The notes under the pieces were generated by a model, which saw only the letters and a list, made by a program, of their open reading frames with translations, did not search any database and was not told where the DNA came from. The translations under genes and the position numbers were made by a program. Positions 25,598 through 34,848 of a stretch of DNA of 38,205 nucleotides are shown here, one piece after another (positions within the stretch are counted from its first letter, which is position 1; the number at the start of each line of letters is the position of its first letter). This DNA comes from Emcibacter sp. Its GTDB lineage: Bacteria > Pseudomonadota > Alphaproteobacteria > Sphingomonadales > Emcibacteraceae. The stretch is from positions 1 to 38,205 of the forward strand of contig JAJFIP010000090.1 of the NCBI GenBank assembly GCA_021774875.1. Direction: 5' to 3'.

Positions 25598-26374
25598 TTA
25601 ATAATCCGGTTTTCGCTTATTGAGAAAAGCATCGATACCTTCCTTATGATCCACCCCGTCAAAAGCATCCATAAAAACTTGCTCTGAACTGTCATCATCA
25701 TCTCGGGCTCCTGCCTGTATGCGCTTGATGACTTTCTTGATTTCGCGCAGACTGTGAACACTGTTTTGGACAAGAAGTGCCACATAATCACGAACCTCCT
25801 GTTCCAGAGTTTCAACGGGGAAAATCTCATTAACCAGACCGATCTCACGGGCTTTTTCTGACCCGATAATACGGGCGGAAAAAAGAATATCGCGGGTCGC
25901 GGCCGGCCCGACCTGATCCAAAAGACGCCGGGTATCTGACAGGCCATAAACCAGCCCGAGCTTTGCTGGAGTAATGCCGTAACGAGAATTCACATCGCCA
26001 AAGCGCATATCACAACTCAGCGCCAATATGCAGCCGCCACCGATACAGGCCCCGGTGATCATGGCTATGGACGGCAGGCTAAAATTCTCAATTGCCGCAC
26101 AGGCCGCCCGGATAGCACGGCGGTTTTGATCGCGGGCGTCCCTGTCATTAATAAACAGATCAAATTCAGATATGTCAGCCCCGGCACAGAATATATCCGT
26201 CACCGATGAAGATAAAATAAGCACCTTAATATCCGGATCATTCTCTGCCTGAGCAACCAATTCCGGTATGGCCCGCCACATATCAATATTCATGGCATTT
26301 TTCCGATCCGGCCGATTGAGGGCGAGCCAGGCAATATGCCGATCTTTTTTCAGATATATAAGCTGTTCAGTCAT
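25598..26374 (-). CDS. Enoyl-CoA hydratase/isomerase family protein
   Basis: A 258-residue crotonase-fold enzyme. The CoA/oxyanion-hole motif FCAGADISEF and the second oxyanion segment GACIGGGCILALSCDMRFGD are clear. The hydratase acid/base position, usually PExxLG, reads TPAKLGLVYG here, so the usual first catalytic Glu is missing. That substitution is shared by a subgroup of crotonase relatives, so the true reaction may be isomerase, hydrolase or unknown rather than classical hydratase. The ATG lies 39 bases after the upstream ATPase gene, so the two could be one transcript. It is not obviously linked to chemotaxis. Confidence 0.82.
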   Translation of the reverse strand: MTEQLIYLKKDRHIAWLALNRPDRKNAMNIDMWRAIPELVAQAENDPDIKVLILSSSVTDIFCAGADISEFDLFINDRDARDQNRRAIRAACAAIENFSLPSIAMITGACIGGGCILALSCDMRFGDVNSRYGITPAKLGLVYGLSDTRRLLDQVGPAATRDILFSARIIGSEKAREIGLVNEIFPVETLEQEVRDYVALLVQNSVHSLREIKKVIKRIQAGARDDDDSSEQVFMDAFDGVDHKEGIDAFLNKRKPDY

Positions 26375-26413
26375 ATGGGATTTATAACAACTGACGACAA
26401 TAAAGCAAAAAGA

Positions 26414-27301
26414 TTAATCGGCAGCGAATTTCGTCACTGCCAGGACTTTATTGCCATTGCCCAGAAATTCCAGATAGTCGAAACTGGTGGCTCGGGCCAG
26501 TGCTATTCCGCGTCCATGATGGGTCTGATTGGCAGATAAATCCATATCCAGATAATCGGCGTGATTAAACCCGGACCCCTGATCCTCTATCTTGAATGAC
26601 ATCAGGTTGTTTTCCCTCTCTACGGTGATTTCCACATATCTGTCCTTATACTCGGGCTGCACTAAGCGGAGATTGATTTCATCCCGGTGAAAATCATTGG
26701 CCATCAGGCGCCATTTTTCTTCATAGCCAATTTCAAGATTGCCATGTTCAATACTATTGGCGAGCAGTTCAAACAAGCCAAAGGCAACCCGGTCCGGCTC
26801 CGGGCATGATAGCGAGAGCATGGTGGTCAGAGCTTCAGCCTGCTCAAAGGTTTTTATGCGGAATATCCCCCGCCTGATAGCCGCAATTACAGACTGGCAG
26901 GAATGGATCTCCTGTCTGAGCGCACAGCGCTGGATAAAATCATTCTCCGCGCTCTGGACCATTGAATGTAAGCTATTGGCAGTGAAGCTGTTCTGTAGCC
27001 ACTGATAAGAGGCCGTGTGTTTGAAGGGTTTGATGTTTTTCTGTTCTGTTTTCCCCAGACACAGGATGAGCGGAATATCTCTGAGTTGATCATTTTTGGC
27101 CAGTTTCTTCAGAAAATGCGCGTCTTCCTTCATAAGGCGGTAGCTAACAATGATGGCATAAATCTGTGCGGTCTTATCGGTAAGAAAGTCATAGCCATCT
27201 TTAAGTCCGATCGCCTCCACAAAGGGGAAATTTCTGTTTTTAAGGGTCAAAACAATATCTGATTTATGCTCGGGTTGATTGTGTATAACCAATATTAGCA
27301 T
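26414..27301 (-). CDS. Pseudo-receiver fused to RsbW/HATPase_c_2-type ATP-binding domain
   Basis: A protein of about 295 residues. The N-terminal 110 or so residues have a receiver-like alternation (LILVIHNQPE, IPLILCLGK), but the phosphoacceptor position is Ser (AIIVSYRLMKEDA). A helical middle precedes a GHKL ATPase with N-box ELLANSIEHGN (near residue 185), G1 EDQGSGF and G2 HHGRGIALA. It is closest to the anti-sigma/RsbW-like serine kinase group, not to histidine kinases, since no H-box is seen. ATG at 27301 is preferred, with AGGA ten bases upstream; ATG at 27319 is possible. It diverges from the che operon that encodes two STAS proteins and a PP2C, a partner-switch context. Confidence 0.75.
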   Translation of the reverse strand: MLILVIHNQPEHKSDIVLTLKNRNFPFVEAIGLKDGYDFLTDKTAQIYAIIVSYRLMKEDAHFLKKLAKNDQLRDIPLILCLGKTEQKNIKPFKHTASYQWLQNSFTANSLHSMVQSAENDFIQRCALRQEIHSCQSVIAAIRRGIFRIKTFEQAEALTTMLSLSCPEPDRVAFGLFELLANSIEHGNLEIGYEEKWRLMANDFHRDEINLRLVQPEYKDRYVEITVERENNLMSFKIEDQGSGFNHADYLDMDLSANQTHHGRGIALARATSFDYLEFLGNGNKVLAVTKFAAD

Positions 27302-27481
27302 GATCACTATATCCTGCATTTTTGATAATATAAAATATAGAATAAGTCGTCAATACTTTCTATTTTATTAACATATTGGCGCAAAAACCAATGCTAGCCA
27401 ATATAATATACTATATTCTTTAGGTTGTATATCTATATATAAGAATTTTCTTTATTATTATATTCGTATTTTATAATAATC

Positions 27482-27496
27482 TTAAACTTATGTTAA
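27482..27496. promoter_or_regulatory. CtrA-type box upstream of the che operon
   Basis: TTAA-ACTTATG-TTAA is a perfect TTAA-N7-TTAA element, the full CtrA site of alphaproteobacteria. It lies 73 bases before the first che gene, in an AT-rich 267-base divergent region (27302-27568). CtrA directly activates motility and chemotaxis genes in several relatives, so it is a likely activator here. In very AT-rich DNA a chance match is possible. Confidence 0.5.
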
Positions 27497-27568
27497 ACTT
27501 TAATACCTAAATTTTTATCCATATTCGCATGAGTCACCTGCGCCAATACAAAATTTACGGAGAATAAT

Positions 27569-27883
27569 ATGGGTATATTTACAGTGACTGATTCCAAAGA
27601 TGAAATTAGTCTGATCCTGAAGTCCGTCATGGATCTGACCGTAGCCGAAGACCTGCGTCTTGGCTTTCTTGACTGTCTGGCCAAGAACAAAACCATAAAT
27701 GTCATGGCCGGTGATGTTGAGCGGATCACAACCCCCTGCCTACAGGTATTATACGCCATGAAAAATAAAACTTCTGCGCAGCATATTGATTTCCACCTTC
27801 CCGAAATGTCCGAGGCTTTTAAGAAGGCCCTGAAAGATGTCGGGCTTGAGAGCCATTTTATTAATCAGGAGCCGGTCGTATGA
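27569..27883 (+). CDS. STAS-domain protein, first gene of che operon
   Basis: A 104-residue single STAS domain. The pattern FTVTDSKDEISLILKSVMDLTVAEDLRLGFLDCL matches the N-terminal half, with the usual phosphorylation loop at VERITTPCLQVLYAM. The canonical D-S-x-G-L is altered to T-T-P-C-L, so the modified residue would be Thr rather than Ser, if any. A single STAS gene at the head of a cheY-cheA operon is typical of alphaproteobacteria. GGAG sits seven bases before the ATG. The stop overlaps the cheY ATG (ATGA), showing translational coupling. It may set an interface with the partner-switch ATPase encoded upstream, or simply tune CheA. Confidence 0.82.
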   Translation: MGIFTVTDSKDEISLILKSVMDLTVAEDLRLGFLDCLAKNKTINVMAGDVERITTPCLQVLYAMKNKTSAQHIDFHLPEMSEAFKKALKDVGLESHFINQEPVV

Positions 27884-28245
27884 GCAGAACCGCACTGACA
27901 ATTGATGATTCAAAAACCATGAGAGATATGGTGGCTTTTACCCTTAAAAATGCCGGATTTGAAGTTACCGAAGCTGAAAACGGCCAGTTGGGTCTGGATC
28001 AGATCAACGGGTCTTCTTTTGATGTCATCATAACTGATATCAATATGCCGGTTATGGACGGCATTCAGTTTACCCGCGAGGCACGAAAGCGAACCGAGGC
28101 ACGAACGACACCAATACTAATTCTGACCACAGAAAGTGGTTCATCCTTGAAGAATGAAGGCCGCACTGCCGGAGCGACCGGCTGGATAGTCAAGCCGTTT
28201 AATCCCGAAAAACTGCTTCAGGTCGTTGAGAAGGTTTGCGGTTAG
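27880..28245 (+). CDS. cheY: Chemotaxis response regulator CheY
   Basis: A 121-residue receiver. Acid pocket Asp9-Asp10, phosphoacceptor Asp53 (IITDINMPVMDG), Thr in LILTTESGS, and Lys in WIVKPFNPEKL are all present, with no output domain. The sequence is CheY-like (switch or diverter protein in the CheA pathway). The ATG overlaps the STAS stop by four bases. cheA begins 30 bases downstream. Whether this CheY binds the flagellar motor or acts as a phosphate sink is not visible. Confidence 0.9.
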   Translation: MSRTALTIDDSKTMRDMVAFTLKNAGFEVTEAENGQLGLDQINGSSFDVIITDINMPVMDGIQFTREARKRTEARTTPILILTTESGSSLKNEGRTAGATGWIVKPFNPEKLLQVVEKVCG

Positions 28246-28275
28246 TCCTGCACAAAAAAAATAAAAGGAAATTTT

Positions 28276-30354
28276 ATGTCAGATCCAATGGAGCAGTTTA
28301 AAGTCGTCTTTTTTGAAGAATGTTCCGAACTTTTAGTCAGCCTTGAAGAAGGCCTGATGCAGTTGCAAAGCGGCGAAAGTGACTCTGAAACCATGAATGC
28401 GGTTTTCCGGGCTGTCCATTCCATTAAGGGTGGCGCGGGGGCTTTTGGCTTTGACGCCCTGGTTGCCTTTGCTCATATTCAGGAAACCCTGCTTGATGAA
28501 ATGCGCTCCGAAACCATTGAAATCAAGCCGGAATATATCGATGTCCTGCTCCAGGCCTATGACATCCTGAGTGAACTGGTGGGTGCCGCCCAGCGCAGAG
28601 AGGAGGTTGATGAGAATTATGGTACTGATGCGGCACTAGCCATGAAAAATATCATGGAAAGCAGTAATACTTCTGCGCCCGAGAAACTACAGGATAGCAC
28701 AGACGAAGAGCCGCAGAACATCAATGTCCGCATTTTCAGAATATCCTTTAAACCTTTTGAGGAACTGTACCAACGCGCCAATGAGCCAATTCTACTGATC
28801 AGGGAGCTTGCTGATCTTGGTGAGATGACATTGAAGCTGGATACTTCTCATACCCCTGATCTTGCGGAAATGGATGCGGAACTTGCTTATTTTGCATGGG
28901 AATTCCGGCTGGTGACAGAATTTGATCAAGATGCCGTTCTAGAAGTATTTGAATTCGTCGAAGGCGATTGTGAACTGGATATTATCCCGGAAGAATTGTC
29001 GGCGGCTACGGAAACTACTGTTGCTATTGATGCTATTGATCCCGCCCGCGACAATATTAATGTTCAAAACACGCCTGCTGCTAAAACCAATAGCGGAGAA
29101 ACCGTTGTCAGCCAGTCTATCCGGGTAGAACTGGATAAGGTGGACCGACTGGTCAACATGGTCGGTGAACTCGTCATAACCCAGGCCATGCTGCGCGAAC
29201 AGGGCAGCCAGCTTCTGGTAGAGCAATATCCAAATCTGGTACAGGGCATAGAAGAGCTTTCCCGCCATATCCGCGACCTGCAGGAAAGCGTCATGGCGAT
29301 CCGGGCGCAACCGGTTAAATCTGTCTTTTCCCGTATGCCACGTCTGGTACGTGAACTCACCGCCTCTCTCGGTAAAAAAGCCCGGCTGGTGATGACCGGC
29401 GAAGAAACTGAAGTTGATAAAACCGTGACCGAAAGAATTGGCGACCCCCTGATGCATATGATCCGCAACAGCGTTGATCACGGCCTAGAATCTCCTGAAA
29501 TTCGACTGGAATCTGGCAAAGATGAAGAAGGCACTATCCATCTCTCGGCCTTTCATAGAGGCGGGCGTATATTCATTGAAATCGAAGATGACGGGGCCGG
29601 CATCAATCAGGAAATCGTTCTGAAGAAAGCCATAGAAAACGGACTGGTTTCAAAGGATACCAGCCTCAGTGATGAAGAGATTAACAATCTGATTTTTATG
29701 CCTGGATTCTCAACCGCAGAAAGTGTCACCAACGTATCCGGTCGCGGCGTCGGCATGGATGTTGTCCGCAAAAATATTCAAAGCCTTGGCGGGCGTATAT
29801 CCATCAGTTCTAAAGCCGGACGGGGCAGCAAATTCACCATGTCCCTGCCCCTGACCCTGGCGGTCATGGATGGCATGGTGGTGGAAATTGGCGACGAAAA
29901 ATTTGTCCTGCCGCTGGTCAATATCATTCAGACACTCCGGCCAGCACAACAAGAAGTCAATAGCCTGCCCGATGGCCGTAATGTGATGATGTTCCGGGAC
30001 GAATATATTTTTCTGGTGCCGCTTTACGACATTTTCGACGTCAAGGACGCAATCCATGATCCCTGTCAGGGCCTGGTAGTGGTGGTCGAAGGCGACGGCG
30101 GCGTACTCATGGGGTTCATCGTCGATGAGCTGGTCAATCAACAGCAGGTGGTGATCAAAAGCCTGGAGACAAATTACGAACTGATTGAGGGCGTATCAGG
30201 GGCCACCATTCTAGGCAATGGTCGTGTATCCCTGATTATTGACATCGCCACCGTACAGGAAATGACGGCCAAGCAATATGCAAAGCCACAGGAATTCGTA
30301 CCCGATACAGAAAGATCTTTATCTCAGGAACAAATCAGCATGGAGGTCCATTAA
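28276..30354 (+). CDS. cheA: Chemotaxis histidine kinase CheA
   Basis: A 692-residue kinase that phosphorylates CheY and CheB. P1 (about residues 1-105) holds the phosphorylated His48 in AVHSIKGGAG. A P2-like ferredoxin-type segment lies near 150-235 (RIFRISFKPFEELYQ). P3 dimerisation starts near residue 278 (RVELDKVDRLVNMVGELVI). The P4 ATPase has N-box MHMIRNSVDHGLE, G1 EDDGAGI and G2 GRGVGMDVV. P5 (CheW-like) runs to about residue 675. AAGGA precedes the ATG. The stop overlaps the cheW start by one base (TAATG). It has no receiver fusion, so is a classical CheA. Confidence 0.96.
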   Translation: MSDPMEQFKVVFFEECSELLVSLEEGLMQLQSGESDSETMNAVFRAVHSIKGGAGAFGFDALVAFAHIQETLLDEMRSETIEIKPEYIDVLLQAYDILSELVGAAQRREEVDENYGTDAALAMKNIMESSNTSAPEKLQDSTDEEPQNINVRIFRISFKPFEELYQRANEPILLIRELADLGEMTLKLDTSHTPDLAEMDAELAYFAWEFRLVTEFDQDAVLEVFEFVEGDCELDIIPEELSAATETTVAIDAIDPARDNINVQNTPAAKTNSGETVVSQSIRVELDKVDRLVNMVGELVITQAMLREQGSQLLVEQYPNLVQGIEELSRHIRDLQESVMAIRAQPVKSVFSRMPRLVRELTASLGKKARLVMTGEETEVDKTVTERIGDPLMHMIRNSVDHGLESPEIRLESGKDEEGTIHLSAFHRGGRIFIEIEDDGAGINQEIVLKKAIENGLVSKDTSLSDEEINNLIFMPGFSTAESVTNVSGRGVGMDVVRKNIQSLGGRISISSKAGRGSKFTMSLPLTLAVMDGMVVEIGDEKFVLPLVNIIQTLRPAQQEVNSLPDGRNVMMFRDEYIFLVPLYDIFDVKDAIHDPCQGLVVVVEGDGGVLMGFIVDELVNQQQVVIKSLETNYELIEGVSGATILGNGRVSLIIDIATVQEMTAKQYAKPQEFVPDTERSLSQEQISMEVH

Positions 30355-30875
30355 TGACAACTATCGTAGCAAATGATGCCGGTAATGATGACCAGATCCG
30401 GGAAGCCGGAGACATCAACCAATATATTTCCTTCAATGTGGGCAAGGAACTCTACGCCGTGGAAATTACCACGGTGCGAGAGATCAAGGGCTGGATCCCG
30501 ACCACCAGCCTGCCCAATTCACCGGAATATATGCGCGGGGTGATTAATCTCCGCGGCGTGATCGTTCCGGTCTTTGACCTGCGCACCCGCTTTCACCGCG
30601 GCGAAACCGAGCCCGGCAAAACTCATGTAGTGATTATTGTCAAGCTGGATGAGCGAACTATCGGCATTCTGGTTGATGCGGTATCCGATATTCTGACCAT
30701 ATCGTCTGAGGAAATCCTCGATGTGCCGGATCAGGACGTCAACCCTGAGTATGCCTTCATGGAAGGGCTGGTAGCTGTTGAAGAAAAAATGGTTGCCATC
30801 ATCAAGCCAAAATTACTTTTTGATATGGACCTGATGCCGAACACAGAAATAGAACCCGTGGCGGAAGTCGCCTGA
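30354..30875 (+). CDS. cheW: Chemotaxis adaptor CheW
   Basis: A 173-residue adaptor coupling receptors to CheA. The CheW domain starts at QYISFNVGKELYAVEITTVREI, continues with LPNSPEYMRGVINLRGVIVPVFDLR, and ends at MVAIIKPKLLF. There is a short N-terminal extension of about 20 residues and a C-terminal tail. Translation is coupled to cheA by the shared A of TAATG, with GGAGG upstream. Only one cheW lies in this window. Confidence 0.95.
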   Translation: MTTIVANDAGNDDQIREAGDINQYISFNVGKELYAVEITTVREIKGWIPTTSLPNSPEYMRGVINLRGVIVPVFDLRTRFHRGETEPGKTHVVIIVKLDERTIGILVDAVSDILTISSEEILDVPDQDVNPEYAFMEGLVAVEEKMVAIIKPKLLFDMDLMPNTEIEPVAEVA

Positions 30876-30919
30876 TAACACAGATAACAACAAGATTTTG
30901 ACCGATAGGAGCCTATAAA

Positions 30920-33900
30920 ATGACCACCCCAACAACAACCTCTACCCTAAGCGGCATGAAAAGCAGCACATTTGGATTAATAATTTCAAGCCTTCTGGTT
31001 GCGGCTATTGCCATCTTCATCACCATCGGAATTCAAGCTCAAAGCATGATAGTCCCTCTGATTGGCATAGTGTTAACCGGGCTTGCGGCTATAATGGCAT
31101 GGTTTTCCCGAACCAAGCAGACCGCACAGATGGATGTCGTTCAATACGCGCTCAGCAGACTTGCCGAGGGTGAGACGGTGGCAGAGATGCCCGAGACAGA
31201 CAGTGACAATGATCTGGCCCTCATGTTTCGCACCATCAACAGGATCAGTGATGCTGCTAAGGAAAATAGCCTGTTTCGGGCTGATACCGCTGGTCAGATT
31301 AATGCCATCAGCAAGGCACAGGCCGTAATCGAATTTAATATGGACGGCACCATTATTTCTGCCAACGACCACTTCCTTAATGCGGTGGGTTATCGGCTGG
31401 ATGAAATAAAGGGACAGCATCACCGTATGTTTGTCGAACCCGGCTTCAGAGAAAGTGTTGAATATCACAGCTTCTGGGACAAGCTCAACCGCGGCGAATA
31501 TGAAGCGGCGGAATATAAACGCCTCGGCAAGGGCGGCAGGGAAGTGTGGATTCAGGCTTCCTACAACCCCATACTGGAATTGAATGGCAAACCGTTCAAA
31601 GTGGTGAAATATGCCACCGATGTCACCGCTCAAAAGCAACAGAATATCATCAATCAACACATTAAAACCGCCACCGATGGCGTCAGAACCAATATCATGA
31701 TGGTTGATATAGATTATACCGTAATTTATATGAACAAGACCATTCGGGATATGTTTAAGACCAAAGAAGCGCAACTGAGAGAAGATTTGCTCACTCTTGA
31801 TTTTAGTAATCCTGTGGGCTCGGGAATTGATGCCTTCCACAAGGATCCCGCCTGCCTGCGCAATATTCTGGATAATTCCGGTGCCACCAGTGAAAGCCAT
31901 ATTGAAGTGGCGGGTATAGAATTTCATCTGATAATCAGCCGGATTCAGGATGCAAGCGGCAAACCTGCAGGTGCTGTAATTGAATGGCAGGATGTCACCG
32001 AAAAACTTGCTAAACAACACGCAGATACCCGGCTTGCCAGTGAAAATCAGCGCATTAAGACCGCACTTGATAATGCCAAAACCAATGTCATGGTGGCCGA
32101 TGCGGACTATAACATCGTCTATATGAATCAAACCATGCTGGATATGATGCGGGCCAATGAAGTTCAATTGAAAACAGTATTGCCCCGTCTGAATGCCAAC
32201 AAACTTATCGGCACCAATATCGATACTTTCCACAAAAACCCGGCCCACCAGCGCGGCATACTGGGAAATCTCACCGCAACTATCGAGACCCATCTGGAAT
32301 TGGCGGGTATCGAATTTGATCTTGTGGTCAGTCCGATTACTGACACAAATGGTGACCGCACAGGAACCGTTGTTGAATGGGAAGATGTCACCGAAAAACT
32401 GGCAAGAGAAAGGTCAGACACCCGACTTGCCAACGATAATCAACGCATCAGGATTGCCCTTGATAATGCCAGCACAAATGTCATGGTGGCGGACAAAGAT
32501 CTGAATATTGTTTACATGAATGACATCCTGCGCAAAATGTTGCATGAGGCCGAGCCTGAATTGAGGAAAGCCCTGCCCAATTTTGATGCCAGCAAGCTCA
32601 TCGGCACCAATATTGATGTTTTCCATAAAAATCCGGCCCATCAGCGCGGCATGATGCAAAATCTGACCTCAACTATTGAATCCAATATCAAGGTCGGCAA
32701 GTTTGACTTCAACCTGATCGTCAATCCGGTTACTGGTGATGAGGGTGAACGGCTGGGTACGGTCGTGGAATGGAAAGACATGACTCAGGAACTGGCCATC
32801 GAAGCCGAGATCAACAATGTGGTCAATGCGGCGGCGGCAGGTGAATTTTCAAAACGGGTCTCCACCGAAGACAAGCAGGGTTTTATGCTTTCTCTGGCCA
32901 ATAATATGAACACAATCTGCGCTAATACCAAAGCTGCGACAGATGATCTGGCGCGGGTTCTGGCAGAGCTGGCACAGGGCAACCTGACCGAAAAAATCGA
33001 GGCCGAATATGAAGGCACCTTCGATCTGCTGAAAACCAGTGCCAACGAAACGGCAGAACAATTGACCAATACGGTTACTCAGGTCAATAGTTCAGCGGGC
33101 GAAGTAGCCTCTGCAGCGGCTGAACTTTCCTCGGGCAGTGACGATCTGTCGCGGCGCACAGAGGCTCAGGCCTCAGCATTGGAAGAAACCGCAGCATCCA
33201 TGGAAGAGCTGGCGGTCACCGTGAAACAAAATGCGGACAATGCGGATGATGCCAACAAACTGGCCAACAAATCCCGCGAAATGGCCGTCAACGGCGGCGA
33301 AGTTGCGAAAGAAGCTGTCGAAGCCATGGGTGTGATTGAGGAATCTTCACAAAAGGTTTCCGACATCATCGGCGTCATAGATGATCTGGCCTTCCAGACC
33401 AACCTTCTTGCCCTCAATGCGGCAGTGGAAGCGGCCCGTGCTGGTGAAGCCGGTAAAGGTTTTGCCGTTGTAGCTGAAGAGGTCCGCACTCTGGCCCAGC
33501 GTTCGGCCCAGGCTTCCAACGAGATCAAGTCACTGATCACAAGTTCCAATACCCAGGTCAAAAGCGGGGTAGAGCTGGTCAATAATGCCGGCGGGGCGCT
33601 CACCGAAATTATGGGCTCCATTTCCCAGGTGGCAGAAATTGTATCTGAAATTGCCAGTGCCAGCTCGGAACAGACCCAGGGCATTGATGAGGTCAATGTG
33701 GCCATTGCCGAAATGGATGACATGACCCAGCAAAACTCCTCTCTGGTGGAAGAAAGCACAGCGGCAGCCCGGGTTCTGGAACGTCAGGCTGCCGAAATGC
33801 AGCGTCTGATGTCCTTCTTCAAGGTGGGCGAAGGTGGCAGTGGTCAGGCAGGAATCTCTCCCGTCCTTGTGCAGCAACAGCAGGTGAAACGCTCCCTGGT

Positions 33901-33979
33901 AGTTCCAACCCCAGAACCACAAAAGCAAGCCGCCGCAGGTGGGCAGGCGGGCCGTGAATCTGACTGGGCTGAATTTTAG
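30920..33979 (+). CDS. Membrane-anchored multi-PAS methyl-accepting chemotaxis protein
   Basis: A 1019-residue receptor. Two membrane segments (about 14-36 and 41-62) form a hairpin with hardly any periplasmic loop, so sensing is cytoplasmic or within the membrane. A BdlA/Aer-like PAS follows at about 135-240 ([14 protein letters not shown]). Then come three tandem PAS modules at about 248-378, 379-509 and 510-640, each ending in an EW.D.T motif. Two HAMP-like units (about 630-670 and 675-715) and the MCP hairpin follow, with the tip near residue 825 ([20 protein letters not shown]). The last five residues, DWAEF, resemble the CheR/CheB-tethering NWETF. AGGAG precedes the ATG. Energy, redox or oxygen taxis is a reasonable guess. 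Confidence 0.92.
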   Translation: MTTPTTTSTLSGMKSSTFGLIISSLLVAAIAIFITIGIQAQSMIVPLIGIVLTGLAAIMAWFSRTKQTAQMDVVQYALSRLAEGETVAEMPETDSDNDLALMFRTINRISDAAKENSLFRADTAGQINAISKAQAVIEFNMDGTIISANDHFLNAVGYRLDEIKGQHHRMFVEPGFRESVEYHSFWDKLNRGEYEAAEYKRLGKGGREVWIQASYNPILELNGKPFKVVKYATDVTAQKQQNIINQHIKTATDGVRTNIMMVDIDYTVIYMNKTIRDMFKTKEAQLREDLLTLDFSNPVGSGIDAFHKDPACLRNILDNSGATSESHIEVAGIEFHLIISRIQDASGKPAGAVIEWQDVTEKLAKQHADTRLASENQRIKTALDNAKTNVMVADADYNIVYMNQTMLDMMRANEVQLKTVLPRLNANKLIGTNIDTFHKNPAHQRGILGNLTATIETHLELAGIEFDLVVSPITDTNGDRTGTVVEWEDVTEKLARERSDTRLANDNQRIRIALDNASTNVMVADKDLNIVYMNDILRKMLHEAEPELRKALPNFDASKLIGTNIDVFHKNPAHQRGMMQNLTSTIESNIKVGKFDFNLIVNPVTGDEGERLGTVVEWKDMTQELAIEAEINNVVNAAAAGEFSKRVSTEDKQGFMLSLANNMNTICANTKAATDDLARVLAELAQGNLTEKIEAEYEGTFDLLKTSANETAEQLTNTVTQVNSSAGEVASAAAELSSGSDDLSRRTEAQASALEETAASMEELAVTVKQNADNADDANKLANKSREMAVNGGEVAKEAVEAMGVIEESSQKVSDIIGVIDDLAFQTNLLALNAAVEAARAGEAGKGFAVVAEEVRTLAQRSAQASNEIKSLITSSNTQVKSGVELVNNAGGALTEIMGSISQVAEIVSEIASASSEQTQGIDEVNVAIAEMDDMTQQNSSLVEESTAAARVLERQAAEMQRLMSFFKVGEGGSGQAGISPVLVQQQQVKRSLVVPTPEPQKQAAAGGQAGRESDWAEF
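31661..32839 (+). repeat. Three tandem PAS-encoding repeats, 393-base period
   Basis: Units start at 31661, 32054 and 32447, exactly 393 bases (131 codons) apart. Each encodes IxxAxD.xxTNxMxxDxDYxxxYMN at its start, GtxIDxFHKxPAxxR in the middle, and EWxDxTEKLA at its end. The third unit runs straight into the first HAMP. The second and third units look closest to each other, suggesting stepwise internal duplication. Confidence 0.85.
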
Positions 33980-33990
33980 GAGTATCCCCC

Positions 33991-34848
33991 ATGTCAGAGG
34001 CTGCCGAAAGAGTCCGGGAATTTGAATGGCGAGATCAGGACTTCAAATTCCTGGCCAAGCTGCTTCATGAAAAAACCGGAATTGTGCTGACGGAAAAAAA
34101 GAAAGAAATGATGTATGGCCGTCTGGTGCGCAGACTGCGGGCGTTGAGTATCAAAAGCTTTGCCAAATATTGTGAATATCTGCAAGGCGCGTCCGGAGAC
34201 AAGGAGCTGGGCTTTACCCTCAATGCAATCACCACCAACACCACAGATTTCTTTCGGGAAATGCATCATTTTGAATATTTGCGCGACAGGTTATTGCCGC
34301 AGGTAAGTAAACAGGTAAGCTTGAATTCAGCCCATCACTTTCGCATCTGGTCAGCAGGATGCTCTTCGGGGCAGGAGCCTTACAGTATCGCCATGGTAAT
34401 GCGCAGTATCCTTGGTCCGGCAGCACGGAACTGCAAAATTCTGGCCACCGATCTGGACAGCAATATGCTGGCAACGGGCAAATTTGGTCAATATGACGCT
34501 GAAAAATGCCATGAGACTATCCCGCGAACTTACCTCGCTTCCTATACAAAAAAAGTCAAGGATTCAGATGGTGACATGGTGATGATGAAAGATGAAATTA
34601 AAAAACTCATTACCTACAAGCAACTGAATTTATTGCATGACTGGCCCATGAAGGGCAAATTTGATGTCATTTTCTGTCGTAATGTCATGATTTATTTTGA
34701 CAAGGAAACCCAGGATCGTCTGGTGCGCCGCTACGCCACTTATTTAAAACCGGATGGGATATTGTTCATTGGCCATTCTGAAAGTCTGCTCAGCGTCTCG
34801 GACGTCTATAAATGCGAGGGAAAAACAACTTACAGGCTATTGCCATGA
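33991..34848 (+). CDS. cheR: Chemotaxis protein methyltransferase CheR
   Basis: A 285-residue SAM-dependent methyltransferase that methylates glutamates of the receptor. The N-terminal helical domain (FKFLAKLLHEKTGIVL) contains the receptor-binding basic region. The catalytic domain has ITTNTTDFFRE, FRIWSAGCSSGQEPYSIAM (SAM site) and FDVIFCRNVMIYFD, ending with LFIGHSESL. It begins 11 bases after the receptor gene with GGAG upstream. Its stop overlaps the cheD start. The receptor's C-terminal DWAEF is a plausible docking site for the beta-subdomain. Confidence 0.95.
   Translation: MSEAAERVREFEWRDQDFKFLAKLLHEKTGIVLTEKKKEMMYGRLVRRLRALSIKSFAKYCEYLQGASGDKELGFTLNAITTNTTDFFREMHHFEYLRDRLLPQVSKQVSLNSAHHFRIWSAGCSSGQEPYSIAMVMRSILGPAARNCKILATDLDSNMLATGKFGQYDAEKCHETIPRTYLASYTKKVKDSDGDMVMMKDEIKKLITYKQLNLLHDWPMKGKFDVIFCRNVMIYFDKETQDRLVRRYATYLKPDGILFIGHSESLLSVSDVYKCEGKTTYRLLP

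Noticed and set aside
27302-27568. AT-rich divergent region as a possible replication or integration site
   Set aside because: No repeats, DnaA-box cluster or attachment-site duplication was seen. It is best explained as a promoter region with the CtrA-type box.
31073-32293. A long antisense open frame (about 406 codons) opposite the chemoreceptor
   Set aside because: It lies wholly opposite a well-supported receptor with PAS and MCP domains. Its length follows from the codon pattern of the repeats and it has no recognisable domain.
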